Notes: a model not told the origin generated them from the letters alone. A stretch of DNA of 50,196 bases from Jeotgalibacillus terrae (GCF_016908195.1 NZ_JAFBDK010000023.1:1-50196), one strand, 5' to 3'; positions 1-10,196 are shown, counted from the stretch's first letter. A program made the numbers and translations.

Positions 1-83
<83 letters not shown>

Positions 84-91
84 CACTTTGA

Positions 92-125
92 AAAAAGTCT
101 TTCCTTTAGGGGAAGGCTTTTTTTG
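92..125 (+). terminator. Intrinsic terminator of the rrn operon
   Basis: The stem AAAGTCTTTCC / GGGAAGGCTTT has a short loop and is followed by a run of seven T. It starts about 8 nt after the 5S 3' end, the normal position for rrn termination. Confidence 0.9.
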
Positions 126-158
126 TGCGTTTGGAAGGAAAAAGGCCAGTGACTTAAA

Positions 159-249
159 GGCATGAAGTGCCAAGGGACGGAATCCTAAGTGCATTTCAGT
201 GCTAAGAGCCAGTCACCTGAGTGCATTCAGGGCAAAGAGCCGGGATCCC
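159..249. repeat. Three degenerate tandem units of about 30 nt
   Basis: Three successive units (159-185, 189-217, 221-249) share the pattern GCAT..AGTGC..AG.G.C...TCC, with start-to-start spacing of 30 and 32 nt. A weaker partial continuation follows to about 275. There is no credible coding sequence here. Between this array and the ctsR promoter (about 275-447) I see nothing recognisable: short reading frames on both strands lack a ribosome binding site and family resemblance. Confidence 0.5.
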
Positions 250-447
250 AAGGACGGAAACCGGATGTGCACCCCTTCAGACTGCCACCATACGTCAGTA
301 ATTCCTTCATCTGATAGCTTCGTTCCTTCAGGCGCCCGCTGCGAACGATCTCTACCGCAATTCCTTTGTCAGTGGCACCAGCTCCTGCTACCTTACCCCT
401 TAATAGATACCTAAAAATCACTACTTATCTGTACCCAACCCCTCAAA

Positions 448-477
448 TTGCACATAACCTAAAATGTGTTGTATAAT
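448..477 (+). promoter_or_regulatory. Sigma-A type promoter of the ctsR operon
   Basis: A -35 TTGCAC (448-453) and a perfect -10 TATAAT (472-477) are separated by 18 bp. The promoter lies just upstream of the CtsR operator and 44 nt before the ctsR start, so an upstream in-frame ATG at 464 is inside the promoter and is not the start. Confidence 0.85.
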
Positions 478-480
478 CAT

Positions 481-497
481 AGTCAAAGATAGTCAAA
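481..497 (+). promoter_or_regulatory. CtsR operator (heptad direct repeat)
   Basis: AGTCAAA-GAT-AGTCAAA matches the known CtsR operator, a tandem heptad of the form RGTCAAANNNRGTCAAA. A further partial AGTCAA follows. It begins 4 bp after the -10 hexamer, so repressor bound here would block the promoter. This is the expected autoregulation of the clpC operon, relieved by heat or protein stress. Confidence 0.9.
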
Positions 498-520
498 GTC
501 AAGGTGGGGGAGGTGGCAAT

Positions 521-982
521 GTGAAAAATATTTCTGATGTGATCGAAAACTATTTGAAAGAGGTTTTAGAGAAGAGCGGGAGTGAAATAGTGGAAATAAA
601 GCGCAGTGAAATTGCTGAGCGTTTTCAGTGTGTGCCTTCTCAGATTAATTATGTGATGAAAACCCGTTTTACGATTGAAAGTGGCTACGTTGTGGAGAGT
701 AAGCGTGGTGGCGGAGGGTATATACGTATTATAAAGGTAAAAAGTGATGATCACGCTCATTTAATTGATCAGATATTGGCAATTCTTCAGCCGGCAGTTC
801 CACAGGCTGCTGCTGAGAGTGTGGTTTTCAGGTTGATTGATGAAGAAGTTATTTCTAAGCGTGAAGCAAAGCTAATGCTTAGTGCGATGGATCGTTCTAC
901 GCTTAATGTCCCGCTGCCTGTCCGGGATGAAGTAAGGGGACGTATTCTGACTGCTATGCTGACGGTTTTAAAATATCAATAA
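521..982 (+). CDS. ctsR: CtsR, class III heat-shock transcriptional repressor
   Basis: CtsR binds heptad operators and represses clp genes; it loses DNA binding on heating and is controlled by the McsA/McsB/ClpC proteins encoded next. The 153-aa product has the N-terminal winged helix (ISDVIENYLKEVL, IKRSEIAERFQCVPSQINYV) and the glycine-rich wing RGGGGYIRI, the thermosensing loop of the family. The C-terminal dimerisation part contains VISKREAKLM. The GTG at 521 is chosen because GGAGG (509-513) sits 7 nt upstream and the protein then aligns with CtsR from its N-terminus. It is first in the operon and 18 nt from mcsA. Confidence 0.96.
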   Translation: MKNISDVIENYLKEVLEKSGSEIVEIKRSEIAERFQCVPSQINYVMKTRFTIESGYVVESKRGGGGYIRIIKVKSDDHAHLIDQILAILQPAVPQAAAESVVFRLIDEEVISKREAKLMLSAMDRSTLNVPLPVRDEVRGRILTAMLTVLKYQ

Positions 983-1000
983 GGTCGCGGGGTGATCGAG

Positions 1001-1549
1001 ATGATGTGTGAGCAATGCCAGGAGCGGCCTGCTGCTGTTCATTTAAAGAACGTGGTGAATGGAAAGACGACAGAGGTTCATTTATGTGAAGTGTGTGCCC
1101 AGGATAAGGGCGAGGCTTTTATGAATGATGATGGTGCTTTTTCATTCAACCATCTGCTTGCAGGGCTGTTGAATGTTTCGCCGGTTATGAAGCAGAATCA
1201 GCCAACACAAAATAGGCGTGGGACAGTGGAATGCAGCGGCTGCCAGATGACATTTGACCAGTTTTTAAAGATTGGGAAGTTTGGCTGTCCTAAGTGTTAT
1301 GAGTCATTCAGAGACCAGCTGCCACCTATTTTAAAAAGGCTGCACAGCGGTAATACTGTTCATCAGGGGAAGCTGCCTGAACGTCAGGGCGGAACGATTC
1401 ACATGAAGAGGAAGGTCAGTGATCTTCGTGTTGAATTGAAGTCATTGATTGAGCAGGAGGAGTTTGAACAGGCTGCGACCATTCGTGATCAGATCCGTTC
1501 TCTTGAAAAAGAAATAGATAGTGAAAGGGGCGGTGCTGATGAGTCTTAA
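1001..1549 (+). CDS. mcsA: McsA, zinc-binding activator of the arginine kinase McsB
   Basis: McsA stimulates McsB kinase activity and helps modulate CtsR. The 182-aa protein has the family's four CxxC motifs: CEQC and CEVC near the N-terminus, CSGC and CPKC in the middle, likely zinc ligands. A C-terminal UVR-type helical hairpin ([20 protein letters not shown], about residues 145-178) resembles that of ClpC and UvrB. ATG 1001 is preferred over GTG 992 because GGGGTGA lies just upstream and the start then matches the family (MxCxxC). The 3' end overlaps the start of mcsB by 11 nt, implying translational coupling. Confidence 0.96.
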   Translation: MMCEQCQERPAAVHLKNVVNGKTTEVHLCEVCAQDKGEAFMNDDGAFSFNHLLAGLLNVSPVMKQNQPTQNRRGTVECSGCQMTFDQFLKIGKFGCPKCYESFRDQLPPILKRLHSGNTVHQGKLPERQGGTIHMKRKVSDLRVELKSLIEQEEFEQAATIRDQIRSLEKEIDSERGGADES

Positions 1550-2618
1550 GAGGTTTTTGAATCAGGCGGTCAGCTCCTGGATGAATGAGGATGGTCCTGC
1601 TTCTGAGATTGTTCTGTCTACGAGGATCAGACTCGCCAGGAACCATAACCAGTACGCGTTTCCTACTGTATTTACAAAGGAAGAGGCGGAACAGACTGCC
1701 CAGGCAATGAGAGCTGCTGTAGAGCAGGCAGGGTATCCGCTTGAAGAACTGAAAATGAATGAACTTCAGGGACTTGAGAAAAGGGTGCTTGTAGAAAAGC
1801 ATCTGATCAGTCCGAATCTTGCAGAAGATACAGGCTCGTCATCTGTGTGGCTGTCAGATCAGGAAGATATCAGTCTGATGGTCAATGAAGAGGATCATTT
1901 AAGAATTCAGTGTCTGTTTCCGGGGCTTCAGTTAAAAGAGGCTTTACGGAAGGCGCTTGAAATTGATGATGCGATTGAACAGCATTTTGATTATGCATTT
2001 GATGAGAATTTTGGTTATCTGACGACGTGCCCGACAAATGTGGGGACGGGATTGCGTGCATCTGTTATGATGCATTTACCAGGATTAATGATGACCCATC
2101 AGATGAACCGGATTATTCCTGCGATTGGACAATTTGGTCTGGTGGCGAGAGGAATTTACGGTGAAGGCAGCGAAGCTTTAGGTAACATCTTTCAGATCTC
2201 CAACCAGACGACTCTCGGTAAGTCTGAAGAAGACATTACGGAGGATCTGCTGCATGTGGTGGATCAGATTATTGCCCAGGAGAAAGCTGCCCGGGAAGCA
2301 CTGGTGAAGTCATCAGGTATTCAGCTTGAAGACAGAGTGTTCCGGTCATATGGAACGCTGCGTTACAGCAGAGTGATTGAGTCAAAGGAAGCGGCGAAAT
2401 GTCTGTCGGATGTTCGCCTCGGTATTGATCTTGGCTTCATTGAAAATGTGTCGAGAAGCATTTTGAATGAGCTGATGATTTTAACGCAGCCAGGATTTTT
2501 ACAGCAGTATGCAGGAGGTTTCCTGCGTCCTGTGGAAAGAGATATCAGACGTGCTTCGCTGATCCGCGAGCGTCTGGAGATGGATGTAAGTAAAGATAAA
2601 GGAGGATCAGACTTATGA
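1539..2618 (+). CDS. mcsB: McsB, protein-arginine kinase
   Basis: McsB phosphorylates arginine residues in proteins, marking them for ClpC-ClpP degradation, and acts on CtsR. The 359-aa product has the phosphagen-kinase-like catalytic fold. Visible family signatures are STRIRLARN near residue 30, [14 protein letters not shown] around 120, the block [18 protein letters not shown] around 165, and [13 protein letters not shown] near the C-terminus. The ATG at 1539 gives the usual N-terminus (MSLKRF); an in-frame ATG at 1521 lies deeper inside mcsA. The stop overlaps clpC by 4 nt (ATGA). Confidence 0.97.
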   Translation: MSLKRFLNQAVSSWMNEDGPASEIVLSTRIRLARNHNQYAFPTVFTKEEAEQTAQAMRAAVEQAGYPLEELKMNELQGLEKRVLVEKHLISPNLAEDTGSSSVWLSDQEDISLMVNEEDHLRIQCLFPGLQLKEALRKALEIDDAIEQHFDYAFDENFGYLTTCPTNVGTGLRASVMMHLPGLMMTHQMNRIIPAIGQFGLVARGIYGEGSEALGNIFQISNQTTLGKSEEDITEDLLHVVDQIIAQEKAAREALVKSSGIQLEDRVFRSYGTLRYSRVIESKEAAKCLSDVRLGIDLGFIENVSRSILNELMILTQPGFLQQYAGGFLRPVERDIRRASLIRERLEMDVSKDKGGSDL

Positions 2619-5053
2619 TGTTTGGACGATTCACAGAGAGAGCACAAAAAGTATTAGCATTGGCACAGGAAGAGGCGATCCGTCTTTCCCATTCAAATAT
2701 CGGTACTGAGCATATCCTTCTTGGTCTCGTTCGTGAAGGAGAGGGCATTGCAGCGAAAGCACTGCAGACGCTTAATTTGAGCACAACGAAAATTCAGGAA
2801 GAAGTAGAAGAATTGATCGGCAAAGGGACAGAACAGTCACCGAGCGTTCACTATACACCTAGAGCAAAGAAAGTGATTGAGCTTTCAATGGATGAAGCGC
2901 GTAAGCTTGGTCATTCCTATGTAGGAACTGAACATATCCTTCTTGGCTTAATCCGTGAAGGAGAAGGCGTGGCAGCACGTGTACTCAATAACCTTGGCGT
3001 GAGCCTGAATAAAGCCCGCCAGCAGGTGCTTCAGCTTCTTGGCAGTAATGAAGCAGGCAGCCAGCAGGCATCAAACGCGAGCGCAAATACGCCGACGCTT
3101 GACGGACTTGCACGTGACCTGACAGTCATTGCACGTGAAGGAAGCCTTGATCCGGTTATCGGAAGAAGCAAGGAAATCCAGCGTGTGATTGAAGTGTTAA
3201 GCCGCCGTACGAAGAATAACCCTGTATTAATCGGTGAGCCTGGTGTCGGTAAAACAGCAATTGCTGAAGGGCTGGCACAGCAGATTGTACAAAATGAAGT
3301 GCCGGAAATTCTGCGTGATAAGCGCGTCATGACACTTGATATGGGTACAGTTGTTGCAGGTACAAAATACCGCGGTGAATTTGAAGACCGTCTGAAAAAG
3401 GTAATGGATGAGATCCGCCAGGCGGGTAACGTCATTCTGTTCATCGACGAGCTTCATACATTAATTGGTGCAGGCGGAGCAGAGGGTGCGATTGATGCAT
3501 CCAACATCCTGAAGCCGTCACTTGCACGCGGTGAGCTTCAGTGTATCGGTGCGACAACGCTTGATGAATACCGTAAGTATATCGAGAAGGACGCAGCGCT
3601 TGAGCGACGTTTCCAGCCGATTCAGGTAGATGAGCCGACAGCTGAAGAGTCAGTGCTTATTCTAAAAGGGCTGCGTGACCGCTATGAAGCCCACCATCGC
3701 GTATCGATTACAGATGCAGCGATTGAAGCTGCAGTGAAAATGTCTGACCGTTATATCTCAGACCGTTTCCTTCCGGATAAAGCAATTGATTTAATTGATG
3801 AAGCAGGCTCTAAAGTGCGTCTGCGTTCATATACAACACCGCCTAATCTGAAAGAACTTGAAGCTAAGCTTGAAGGCATCCGTAAAGAAAAGGATGCAGC
3901 CGTTCAGAGTCAGGAATTTGAAAAAGCAGCGTCTCTGCGTGATTCTGAGCAGAAGACGAAAGAGAAGCTTGAAGAAACGAAGAAAGAGTGGAAAGAAAAG
4001 CAGGGTCAGGAGAATACTGAAGTCACTGTTGAAGATATTGCGCACGTTGTCTCTACGTGGACAGGTGTACCGGTATCACGCCTTGCTGAGACTGAAACGC
4101 AGAAGCTTCTGCATCTTGAAGATTCGCTTCACGGCCGCGTCATCGGTCAGGAAGATGCTGTAACAGCTATTGCTAAAGCAGTACGCCGTGCCCGTGCAGG
4201 TCTGAAGGATCCGAAGCGTCCGATCGGTTCATTCATTTTCCTTGGACCAACCGGTGTCGGTAAAACAGAACTTGCCCGCGCGCTTGCTGAATCAATGTTC
4301 GGTGAAGAGGATGCGATGATTCGTATCGATATGTCTGAGTATATGGAAAAACACTCGACATCACGTCTTGTCGGTTCACCTCCAGGCTATGTAGGATATG
4401 AAGAAGGCGGCCAGCTGACTGAGAAAGTCCGCCGCAAGCCATACTCAGTCGTGCTGCTTGATGAGATTGAAAAAGCGCACCCTGATGTCTTTAATATTCT
4501 TCTTCAGGTACTTGAAGATGGACGCCTGACAGATTCTAAAGGCCGTACAGTCGACTTCCGCAACGTCGTACTGATTATGACGTCAAACGTTGGTGCAAGT
4601 GCACTGAAACAGAACCGTCATGTAGGATTTGCGGTACAGGATTCCAGTCAGGATTACAAGGATATGAAAGGCAAAGTGCTTGAAGAATTAAAGCGCGCCT
4701 TCCGTCCGGAGTTCCTGAACCGTATCGATGAAACCATTGTGTTCCATTCTCTTGAAAAGAACCATTTAAAACAGATCGTATCACTGATGTCAGGAGAGCT
4801 TGTTAAGCGCCTGAAGGAAAAAGACATTGATCTGGTGATTACAGAAGCTGCAAAAGAAAAAATTTCAGATGAAGGTTTCGATCCTGAATACGGAGCGCGT
4901 CCGCTGCGCCGTGCGATTCAAAAGCATATCGAAGACCGCCTGTCTGAAGAGCTGCTGAAAGGCAATGTGCTTGAAGGCTACAGAGTGGAAATTGATTATA
5001 AAGACGGTGAGTTTACCGTATCACGTAAAGAAGAAGCGGATGTAACGCAATAA
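2615..5053 (+). CDS. clpC: ClpC, HSP100 AAA+ unfoldase of the ClpCP protease
   Basis: ClpC is a hexameric ATP-dependent unfoldase that feeds substrates to ClpP with adaptors such as MecA and McsB. The 812-aa sequence shows two Clp N-domain repeats (about 1-145), first AAA+ module with Walker [10 protein letters not shown] near 207, a middle coiled region with a UVR-like segment near 414-450 that marks ClpC rather than ClpB, and second AAA+ module with Walker [10 protein letters not shown] near 545. Walker B sites ILFIDELHT and [11 protein letters not shown] are intact. GGAGG lies 9 nt upstream of the ATG. It ends the ctsR operon and is followed by a strong terminator. Confidence 0.98.
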   Translation: MMFGRFTERAQKVLALAQEEAIRLSHSNIGTEHILLGLVREGEGIAAKALQTLNLSTTKIQEEVEELIGKGTEQSPSVHYTPRAKKVIELSMDEARKLGHSYVGTEHILLGLIREGEGVAARVLNNLGVSLNKARQQVLQLLGSNEAGSQQASNASANTPTLDGLARDLTVIAREGSLDPVIGRSKEIQRVIEVLSRRTKNNPVLIGEPGVGKTAIAEGLAQQIVQNEVPEILRDKRVMTLDMGTVVAGTKYRGEFEDRLKKVMDEIRQAGNVILFIDELHTLIGAGGAEGAIDASNILKPSLARGELQCIGATTLDEYRKYIEKDAALERRFQPIQVDEPTAEESVLILKGLRDRYEAHHRVSITDAAIEAAVKMSDRYISDRFLPDKAIDLIDEAGSKVRLRSYTTPPNLKELEAKLEGIRKEKDAAVQSQEFEKAASLRDSEQKTKEKLEETKKEWKEKQGQENTEVTVEDIAHVVSTWTGVPVSRLAETETQKLLHLEDSLHGRVIGQEDAVTAIAKAVRRARAGLKDPKRPIGSFIFLGPTGVGKTELARALAESMFGEEDAMIRIDMSEYMEKHSTSRLVGSPPGYVGYEEGGQLTEKVRRKPYSVVLLDEIEKAHPDVFNILLQVLEDGRLTDSKGRTVDFRNVVLIMTSNVGASALKQNRHVGFAVQDSSQDYKDMKGKVLEELKRAFRPEFLNRIDETIVFHSLEKNHLKQIVSLMSGELVKRLKEKDIDLVITEAAKEKISDEGFDPEYGARPLRRAIQKHIEDRLSEELLKGNVLEGYRVEIDYKDGEFTVSRKEEADVTQ

Positions 5054-5060
5054 TGGCTGA

Positions 5061-5102
5061 AGGTGCACGTGTGAATGAATACAATCACGTGCACCTTTTT
5101 TA
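5061..5102 (+). terminator. Intrinsic terminator after clpC
   Basis: A perfect 10-bp stem GGTGCACGTG / CACGTGCACC (5062-5071, 5086-5095) is followed by six T. It begins 8 nt after the clpC stop and separates the heat-shock operon from radA. Confidence 0.93.
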
Positions 5103-5117
5103 ACGGAGGTTATCAGT

Positions 5118-6494
5118 TTGGCAAAAAAGAAATCCAAGTTTATGTGTACGTCATGCGGGTATGAGTCTGCTAAATGGATGGGTAAATGTCCGGGGTGTGG
5201 AGAGTTCAATACGATGGTGGAAGAAGTAACGGTGACTGGCAAACAGCCGAGAAAATCTTTTACCCATACACCGGAAGGCAGCCAGTCTAAGGCGACACCG
5301 CTGATTAAAGTTGAGACACAGGAAGAAACGCGCGTTTTGACAAAAATGCAGGAGTTAAACCGCGTGCTCGGTGGGGGCGTTGTTCCCGGTTCTATGGTGC
5401 TGATCGGGGGAGATCCCGGTATCGGAAAATCCACGCTGCTGCTCCAGGTATCATCACAGCTCGCTGAAACGAAAAATAAAGTGCTTTATATCTCAGGTGA
5501 GGAATCAATCAAACAGACGAAGCTTCGTGCTGACCGCCTGAGTGTTACCTCAGAAGAGCTGATGATCTATGCTGAGACAAACCTTGAGTCGATTCACCAC
5601 TCCATCGAGCAGGTATCCCCTGATATTGTCATTATTGATTCTATTCAGACGGTCTATCACCCTGAAGTCACATCAGCACCCGGAAGCGTTACGCAGGTAC
5701 GTGAATGTACAGCGGAACTGATGCGGATTGCCAAGACGAAGAATATTGCGATTTTCCTTGTGGGGCACGTAACGAAAGAAGGGTCTATTGCAGGGCCGAG
5801 AATCTTAGAACATATGGTAGATACCGTCCTCTATTTTGAAGGGGAGCGTCATCATACTTACAGAATTCTGCGCGCTGTGAAAAACCGTTTTGGTTCGACA
5901 AATGAAATGGGTATTTTTGAAATGCGTGAAGAAGGGTTAAGAGAGGTCGGCAACCCGTCAGAGATTTTCCTTGAAGAACGCTCCCAGGGGGCCGCCGGTT
6001 CGACAGTTGTGGCATCAATGGAAGGAACGCGGCCGATTCTCGTTGAAATTCAGGCACTTGTCACACCGACAAGCTTTAACAACCCGAGAAGAATGGCGAC
6101 AGGAATTGATCAGAACCGTGTGTCTCTTTTAATGGCAGTACTTGAAAAGCGTGTCGGACTGATGCTGCAGACGCAGGATGCCTATCTGAAAGTAGCGGGT
6201 GGTGTGAAGCTGGATGAGCCGGCAGTTGACCTTGCTGTACTTGTCAGTATTGCGTCAAGCTACCGGGACGAGCCGCCGAAGCCTTTTGACTGTATGATCG
6301 GTGAGGTTGGGCTGACTGGTGAGGTGCGCAGAGTGTCAAGGATCGAACAGCGTGTTCAGGAAGCGGCAAAGCTTGGCTTTAAGCGTGTCATAATCCCTGA
6401 AAATAATATTGGGGGCTGGACGTTCCCGGAAGGCATTGAAATTATTGGCGTATCAAATGTAGCAGAAGCACTGAAGAAGACATTGGAGGGATAA
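5118..6494 (+). CDS. radA: RadA/Sms, DNA repair and recombination ATPase
   Basis: RadA is a RecA-like, hexameric branch-migration helicase used in recombination and processing of recombination intermediates. The 458-aa protein has an N-terminal C4 zinc finger (C10, C13, C24, C27), Walker [11 protein letters not shown] near 97-106, the RadA-specific KNRFG motif near 253, and a C-terminal Lon-like domain ([13 protein letters not shown]). The TTG start is supported by GGAGGT 7 nt upstream and by the standard N-terminus MAKKKSKF. No clear promoter is visible between the clpC terminator and the start. disA follows 3 nt downstream, so the two are likely cotranscribed. Confidence 0.97.
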   Translation: MAKKKSKFMCTSCGYESAKWMGKCPGCGEFNTMVEEVTVTGKQPRKSFTHTPEGSQSKATPLIKVETQEETRVLTKMQELNRVLGGGVVPGSMVLIGGDPGIGKSTLLLQVSSQLAETKNKVLYISGEESIKQTKLRADRLSVTSEELMIYAETNLESIHHSIEQVSPDIVIIDSIQTVYHPEVTSAPGSVTQVRECTAELMRIAKTKNIAIFLVGHVTKEGSIAGPRILEHMVDTVLYFEGERHHTYRILRAVKNRFGSTNEMGIFEMREEGLREVGNPSEIFLEERSQGAAGSTVVASMEGTRPILVEIQALVTPTSFNNPRRMATGIDQNRVSLLMAVLEKRVGLMLQTQDAYLKVAGGVKLDEPAVDLAVLVSIASSYRDEPPKPFDCMIGEVGLTGEVRRVSRIEQRVQEAAKLGFKRVIIPENNIGGWTFPEGIEIIGVSNVAEALKKTLEG

Positions 6495-6497
6495 AAG

Positions 6498-7562
6498 ATG
6501 GATAACAGGAGAAGAAAGCGCCCGTCAGCTGATATTATTCAGCTTGTTGCACCGGGTACACCTTTTAGAGAAGGAATTGATAATGTGCTGCGTGCAGGGA
6601 CAGGCGGACTGATTGTTGTCGGATGCAACGATAAGATGAAGCCGCTTGTAGACGGGGGCTTTCAGATCCATTGTCCATTTTCCCCGACTTATCTGTATGA
6701 ACTTGCGAAGATGGATGGTGCGATTATTCTCAATGAATCAGGGAGCAAGATTCTCATTGCCAATGCGCAGCTGAATCCGAGCCCGATGGTTCCTTCATCT
6801 GAAACCGGTATGCGTCACAGAACAGCTGAGCGGGTGGCAAGAGAGACAGATTCGCTTGTGATTGCGATTTCACAGAGACGGAATGTCATTACGCTGTACA
6901 AAGGAACTTACCGTTACGCATTAAAAGAGATTGCTGTGATTTTAGCGAAAGCGAATCAGGCACTTCAGACACTTGAGAAATATCGCACTGTGCTTGATCA
7001 GAGCCTGTCACACTTAACACTTCTTGAATATGAGGAAGCGGTGACGTATAACGATGTCTTACAGGTGATTCACCGTTTTGAAATGGTCATCCGTATTAAA
7101 AATGAGCTCCTGCTCTACCTGAATGAACTGGGGTCTGAAGGCCGTCTTGTTAGACTGCAGCTGAATGAGCTGCTTGCTGACCTTGAAAAAGAAGCGGCTA
7201 TGGTCATCAGGGATTATGCTTCATATGATCAGGCCAGCGCCCATGATATGTATGAGGCGTTTGCTGAAAAAGTGTCATCTAAAATCATGGAGGATGAATC
7301 CATCATGAAGATGCTCGGTCATCCGTCATCAACTGAATATGAGAGTCAGGCAGTGCCACGAGGGTATCGTGTACTGAATAAGATTCCAAGGCTTCCGCTT
7401 ACGATTATTGAAAATATCATAGGGGATTTCGGTACGCTTGATCAGTTGAAGAAGGCGACGGTTGAAGAACTTGATGAAGTCGATGGAATTGGAGGCGTCC
7501 GGGCAAGAAAAATCAAAGAAGGATTGAAGTCAGTGAAAGAACAGTCTTTGGCGGACCACTAA
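6498..7562 (+). CDS. disA: DisA, diadenylate cyclase and DNA-integrity scanning protein
   Basis: DisA makes cyclic di-AMP from two ATP and pauses on branched DNA, reducing c-di-AMP synthesis when lesions are met. The 354-aa product has the N-terminal DAC domain with its two signatures, DGAIIL (about 74-79) and GMRHRTAERV (about 103-112). A long helical linker follows, then a C-terminal helix-hairpin-helix DNA-binding region (ATVEELDEVDGIGGVRARKI). It lies 3 nt after radA; RadA is known to interact with and modulate DisA in B. subtilis, consistent with this pairing. Confidence 0.97.
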   Translation: MDNRRRKRPSADIIQLVAPGTPFREGIDNVLRAGTGGLIVVGCNDKMKPLVDGGFQIHCPFSPTYLYELAKMDGAIILNESGSKILIANAQLNPSPMVPSSETGMRHRTAERVARETDSLVIAISQRRNVITLYKGTYRYALKEIAVILAKANQALQTLEKYRTVLDQSLSHLTLLEYEEAVTYNDVLQVIHRFEMVIRIKNELLLYLNELGSEGRLVRLQLNELLADLEKEAAMVIRDYASYDQASAHDMYEAFAEKVSSKIMEDESIMKMLGHPSSTEYESQAVPRGYRVLNKIPRLPLTIIENIIGDFGTLDQLKKATVEELDEVDGIGGVRARKIKEGLKSVKEQSLADH

Positions 7563-7573
7563 CAAAAAATGGT

Positions 7574-7602
7574 TTGTAAGCATTCTCTTTGTATGATATG
7601 AT
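7574..7602 (+). promoter_or_regulatory. Candidate sigma-A promoter upstream of yacL
   Basis: TTGTAA (7574-7579) and TATGAT (7597-7602) are separated by 17 bp in the 137-nt gap between disA and the PIN-TRAM gene. A second, weaker -35-like TTGACT occurs at 7621. No terminator hairpin is visible after disA, so read-through is also possible. Confidence 0.5.
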
Positions 7603-7699
7603 AATTCATTTTTATTAAAATTGACTTGCTTATTACTGTCATGCTACTCTTTTCACAAGCTTTATTTATAGAAAAATTTTCATCTGAGGAGGTGAAGGA

Positions 7700-8800
7700 A
7701 TGTTAAAACGTATTATTCAAGTCTGTTTCCTGATCGTCGGCGGAACATTAGGCGTATTTTTATTACCTGAATTAGTCCTTATACCTTTTAATCTTGATTA
7801 TGCACTTTTAAACAACCCTTATGTGACTGCTATTTTAGGAGCGATCATCTTTTATGCTGCTACGTTTTGGGCGATTAAGTATGTAGTTAATTTTATTACC
7901 TGGGCAGAGGATTCTCTTGTAAAGGCACCTGTTACAGATATTTTATTCGGGGCACTTGGACTGATCATCGGTCTGATTACCGCTTTCCTTCTGGGGGTGG
8001 CAGTTAATGATATTGAGATTCCAATCGTTAATACTGTTGTTCCGATTCTGTTAACACTGATTCTCGGGTATCTTGGATTCCAGGTTGGTTTCACAAAAAG
8101 GGACGAACTGGTCCAGCTGTTTTCACGAGGCGGTGCAGCTAAAAGAGCAGAAGAATCTGCTGCAAAAGAAGTCAGTGATGTTCCGGCTTCAAAGCGCCAC
8201 AAGATCCTTGATACAAGCGTGATTATTGACGGTCGTATTGCGGATATCTGTCAGACAGGCTTTTTGGACGGTGAGATTGTCATTCCTCAATTCGTGCTTG
8301 GTGAACTGCAGCATATTGCGGATTCATCAGACGCACTGAAGCGTAACCGGGGCCGCCGGGGACTTGATATTTTAAAAAGAATTCAGCGTGATATCCCGAT
8401 TCAGGTTACGATTTATGAAGGTGATTTTGAAGAGATCCAGGAAGTCGACAGTAAGCTTGTAAAGCTTGCAAAAGTACTGAATGGTATTGTTGTGACTAAT
8501 GACTTTAACTTAAATAAAGTATGTGACCTGCAGGATGTGCAGGTGCTGAATATTAATGACCTTGCCAATGCTGTAAAACCTGTTGTGCTCCCGGGTGAAG
8601 AACTGCACGTACAAATGATCAAAGACGGTAAAGAACAGAACCAGGGAATTGCCTACCTTGATGACGGCACGATGATCGTAGTAGAGGACGGCAAAAACTT
8701 TATCGGCAAACATATCGATGTAATCGTAACGAGTGTGCTTCAGACTTCAGCCGGCCGCATGATTTTCGCTAAGCCGAAGTCGTATGAAAAAGCACTGTAA
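7700..8800 (+). CDS. yacL: PIN/TRAM-domain membrane protein (YacL family)
   Basis: The 366-aa protein has four predicted transmembrane helices in the first ~130 residues (for example [19 protein letters not shown]). A cytoplasmic PIN nuclease-like domain starts near [16 protein letters not shown], with acidic residues typical of PIN active sites including a later [13 protein letters not shown]-terminal TRAM-like segment ([20 protein letters not shown]) suggests RNA binding. The combination is diagnostic of YacL. The cellular substrate is not established as far as I know; a membrane-tethered ribonuclease is an inference. GAGGAGGTG precedes the ATG. Confidence 0.94.
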   Translation: MLKRIIQVCFLIVGGTLGVFLLPELVLIPFNLDYALLNNPYVTAILGAIIFYAATFWAIKYVVNFITWAEDSLVKAPVTDILFGALGLIIGLITAFLLGVAVNDIEIPIVNTVVPILLTLILGYLGFQVGFTKRDELVQLFSRGGAAKRAEESAAKEVSDVPASKRHKILDTSVIIDGRIADICQTGFLDGEIVIPQFVLGELQHIADSSDALKRNRGRRGLDILKRIQRDIPIQVTIYEGDFEEIQEVDSKLVKLAKVLNGIVVTNDFNLNKVCDLQDVQVLNINDLANAVKPVVLPGEELHVQMIKDGKEQNQGIAYLDDGTMIVVEDGKNFIGKHIDVIVTSVLQTSAGRMIFAKPKSYEKAL

Positions 8801-8812
8801 AAGGAGTTTCAG

Positions 8813-9493
8813 ATGACATATGAAGTGGTAATTCCGGCAGCGGGCCGGGGCAAACGCATGGGAGCAGACCGCAATAAGCTGCTGCTTGACTTAAAAGGGA
8901 TTCCGGTTATCATCCATACGCTGCAGGTATTTGAACGCGATCCGTTATGCAGCGGCGTGATTCTTGTCATTCACCCTGACGACAAAATGATACTTCAAAA
9001 GCTGATTGATCAGTATCATCTGACAAAAATCACGCAGATGGTGCCAGGCGGTGCTGAACGTCAGCACAGTGTCTATGAAGGACTCAAAAAGGCAGCTGCT
9101 AAGGTTGTGATGGTTCATGACGGGGCGCGTCCTTTTATCAGTGAGGATGTCATCCACAAGCTTGCAGAAGCCGCTGCATCAGAAGGCGGTGCGATTGCGG
9201 CTGTTCCTGTAAAAGATACAATTAAAAAAGTTCAAAATGGCACAGTAACGGAAACAGTTGAGCGTTCAGATCTGTGGTCAGTTCAGACACCTCAGGCTTT
9301 TTTGCTTGAGGTGCTGATGGCTGCCCATGAGAATGCAGTCCGTATAGATTTTCTCGGCACAGATGAAGCGTCACTGGTCGAAAAAACTGGCGGAAAAGTA
9401 GCGGTTATTGAGTCGGATTATGATAATATAAAGCTGACAACAAAAGAAGATCTCGTTTTTGCTGAAGCGATTTTAGCGAAAAACGGTCAATAG
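8813..9493 (+). CDS. ispD: IspD, 2-C-methyl-D-erythritol 4-phosphate cytidylyltransferase
   Basis: IspD couples CTP to methylerythritol phosphate in the non-mevalonate isoprenoid pathway. The 226-aa product has the nucleotidyltransferase signature PAAGRGKRMGADRNK at residues 8-22, then VHDGARPF near 103 and VPVKDTIK near 136. C-terminal TDEASLVEKTG and IKLTTKEDL are also family blocks. It starts 12 nt after yacL with AAGGAG upstream and is followed 15 nt later by ispF, which acts two steps further on in the pathway. Confidence 0.97.
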   Translation: MTYEVVIPAAGRGKRMGADRNKLLLDLKGIPVIIHTLQVFERDPLCSGVILVIHPDDKMILQKLIDQYHLTKITQMVPGGAERQHSVYEGLKKAAAKVVMVHDGARPFISEDVIHKLAEAAASEGGAIAAVPVKDTIKKVQNGTVTETVERSDLWSVQTPQAFLLEVLMAAHENAVRIDFLGTDEASLVEKTGGKVAVIESDYDNIKLTTKEDLVFAEAILAKNGQ

Positions 9494-9508
9494 AGAGGGG
9501 AAACTGCC

Positions 9509-9985
9509 ATGTTTCGAATTGGACAGGGCTATGACGTCCATCAGCTTGCAGAGAACCGTCCACTCATTATCGGCGGGGTAACAATTCCTTATGAAAAAGG
9601 ACTTCTCGGTCATTCAGATGCAGATGTGCTGCTTCATGTAGTGGCAGATGCAGCGCTGGGTGCGATCGGTGAAGGTGATATAGGAAAGCATTTTCCGGAT
9701 ACAGATCCGGAATTTAAGGATGCCGATTCAAAGAAACTGCTTCAGCACGTCTGGGGCATTGTCAGAGAGAACGGCTACCGGTTAGGCAACATAGACTGTA
9801 CGATTATTGCACAAAAGCCAAAGATGGCGCCTCATATCAGTGATATGCGCAAAGTAATCGCAGAGCTTCTCGAAGCGTCAGAAGGCCAGGTCAACGTCAA
9901 AGCGACAACAACTGAGCAGCTGGGCTTTGAAGGACGCGGCGAAGGCATCGCTGCACAGGCAGTTATTCTTTTACAGAAAACATAA
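9509..9985 (+). CDS. ispF: IspF, 2-C-methyl-D-erythritol 2,4-cyclodiphosphate synthase
   Basis: IspF cyclises CDP-methylerythritol 2-phosphate, releasing CMP, in the MEP pathway; it is a zinc-dependent trimer. The 158-aa protein is of standard length. It begins with GQGYDVHQL, giving zinc ligands D9 and H11; [12 protein letters not shown] follows, and the end carries the [19 protein letters not shown] block. AGAGGGGA lies before the ATG. It closes the radA/yacL-ispDF gene run; no terminator hairpin is evident before the repeat at 10067. Confidence 0.97.
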   Translation: MFRIGQGYDVHQLAENRPLIIGGVTIPYEKGLLGHSDADVLLHVVADAALGAIGEGDIGKHFPDTDPEFKDADSKKLLQHVWGIVRENGYRLGNIDCTIIAQKPKMAPHISDMRKVIAELLEASEGQVNVKATTTEQLGFEGRGEGIAAQAVILLQKT

Positions 9986-10009
9986 TAAGTTAAGCTGCTT
10001 AAAGTCGTT

Positions 10010-10038
10010 TTGGATTTATAAACTCATAGGGGCATGAT
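10010..10038 (+). promoter_or_regulatory. Weak candidate promoter upstream of gltX
   Basis: TTGGAT (10010-10015) and CATGAT (10033-10038) are 17 bp apart, about 190 nt upstream of gltX. The match to consensus is modest and TATAAAAAT just downstream offers an alternative -10 region. A palindromic repeat lies between this site and gltX. Confidence 0.3.
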
Positions 10039-10066
10039 TTTATAAAAATACACTTTGTAACATGCA

Positions 10067-10196
10067 CAGCGGTGATCGCAGTGGAAGGCGGCGACTCCGG
10101 GACGATTAGAGGGAAGCTGAGACCCCGCAGCCGAAGGCGAGGAGGCTCAGCAACCTCCGTCCGGAAAGCGTCCGCCTGAAACGGAGATCTAACGCC
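10067..10196 (+). repeat. Dispersed nested-palindrome repeat, copy 1
   Basis: This copy shares GAGACCCCGCAG, GCGAGGAGGCTCA and GGAAAGCGTCC with copies at 17781 and 28776. The central stem is GCTGAG / CTCAGC (the other copies have GGTGAG / CTCACC), capped by GCC-GAA-GGC where the others have GC-GAA-GC, so paired positions have changed together. Outer arms GGCGG / CCGCC also pair; the outermost ends are less perfect than in copy 2. It fills most of the ispF-gltX gap and encodes no protein. Confidence 0.8.

Noticed and set aside
227-421. Small minus-strand reading frame upstream of ctsR
   Set aside because: No ribosome binding site, no family resemblance, and it crosses the degenerate tandem repeat.
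464-982. Longer ctsR reading frame starting at ATG 464
   Set aside because: The extra 19 residues run through the -10 box and CtsR operator; the GTG at 521 has a good Shine-Dalgarno and matches the family N-terminus.
3031-3444. Minus-strand reading frame of 137 codons inside clpC
   Set aside because: It is antisense to conserved ClpC coding sequence, with no start signals. The other antisense frames in rpoB, rpoC, fusA and the ribosomal genes are dismissed on the same ground.
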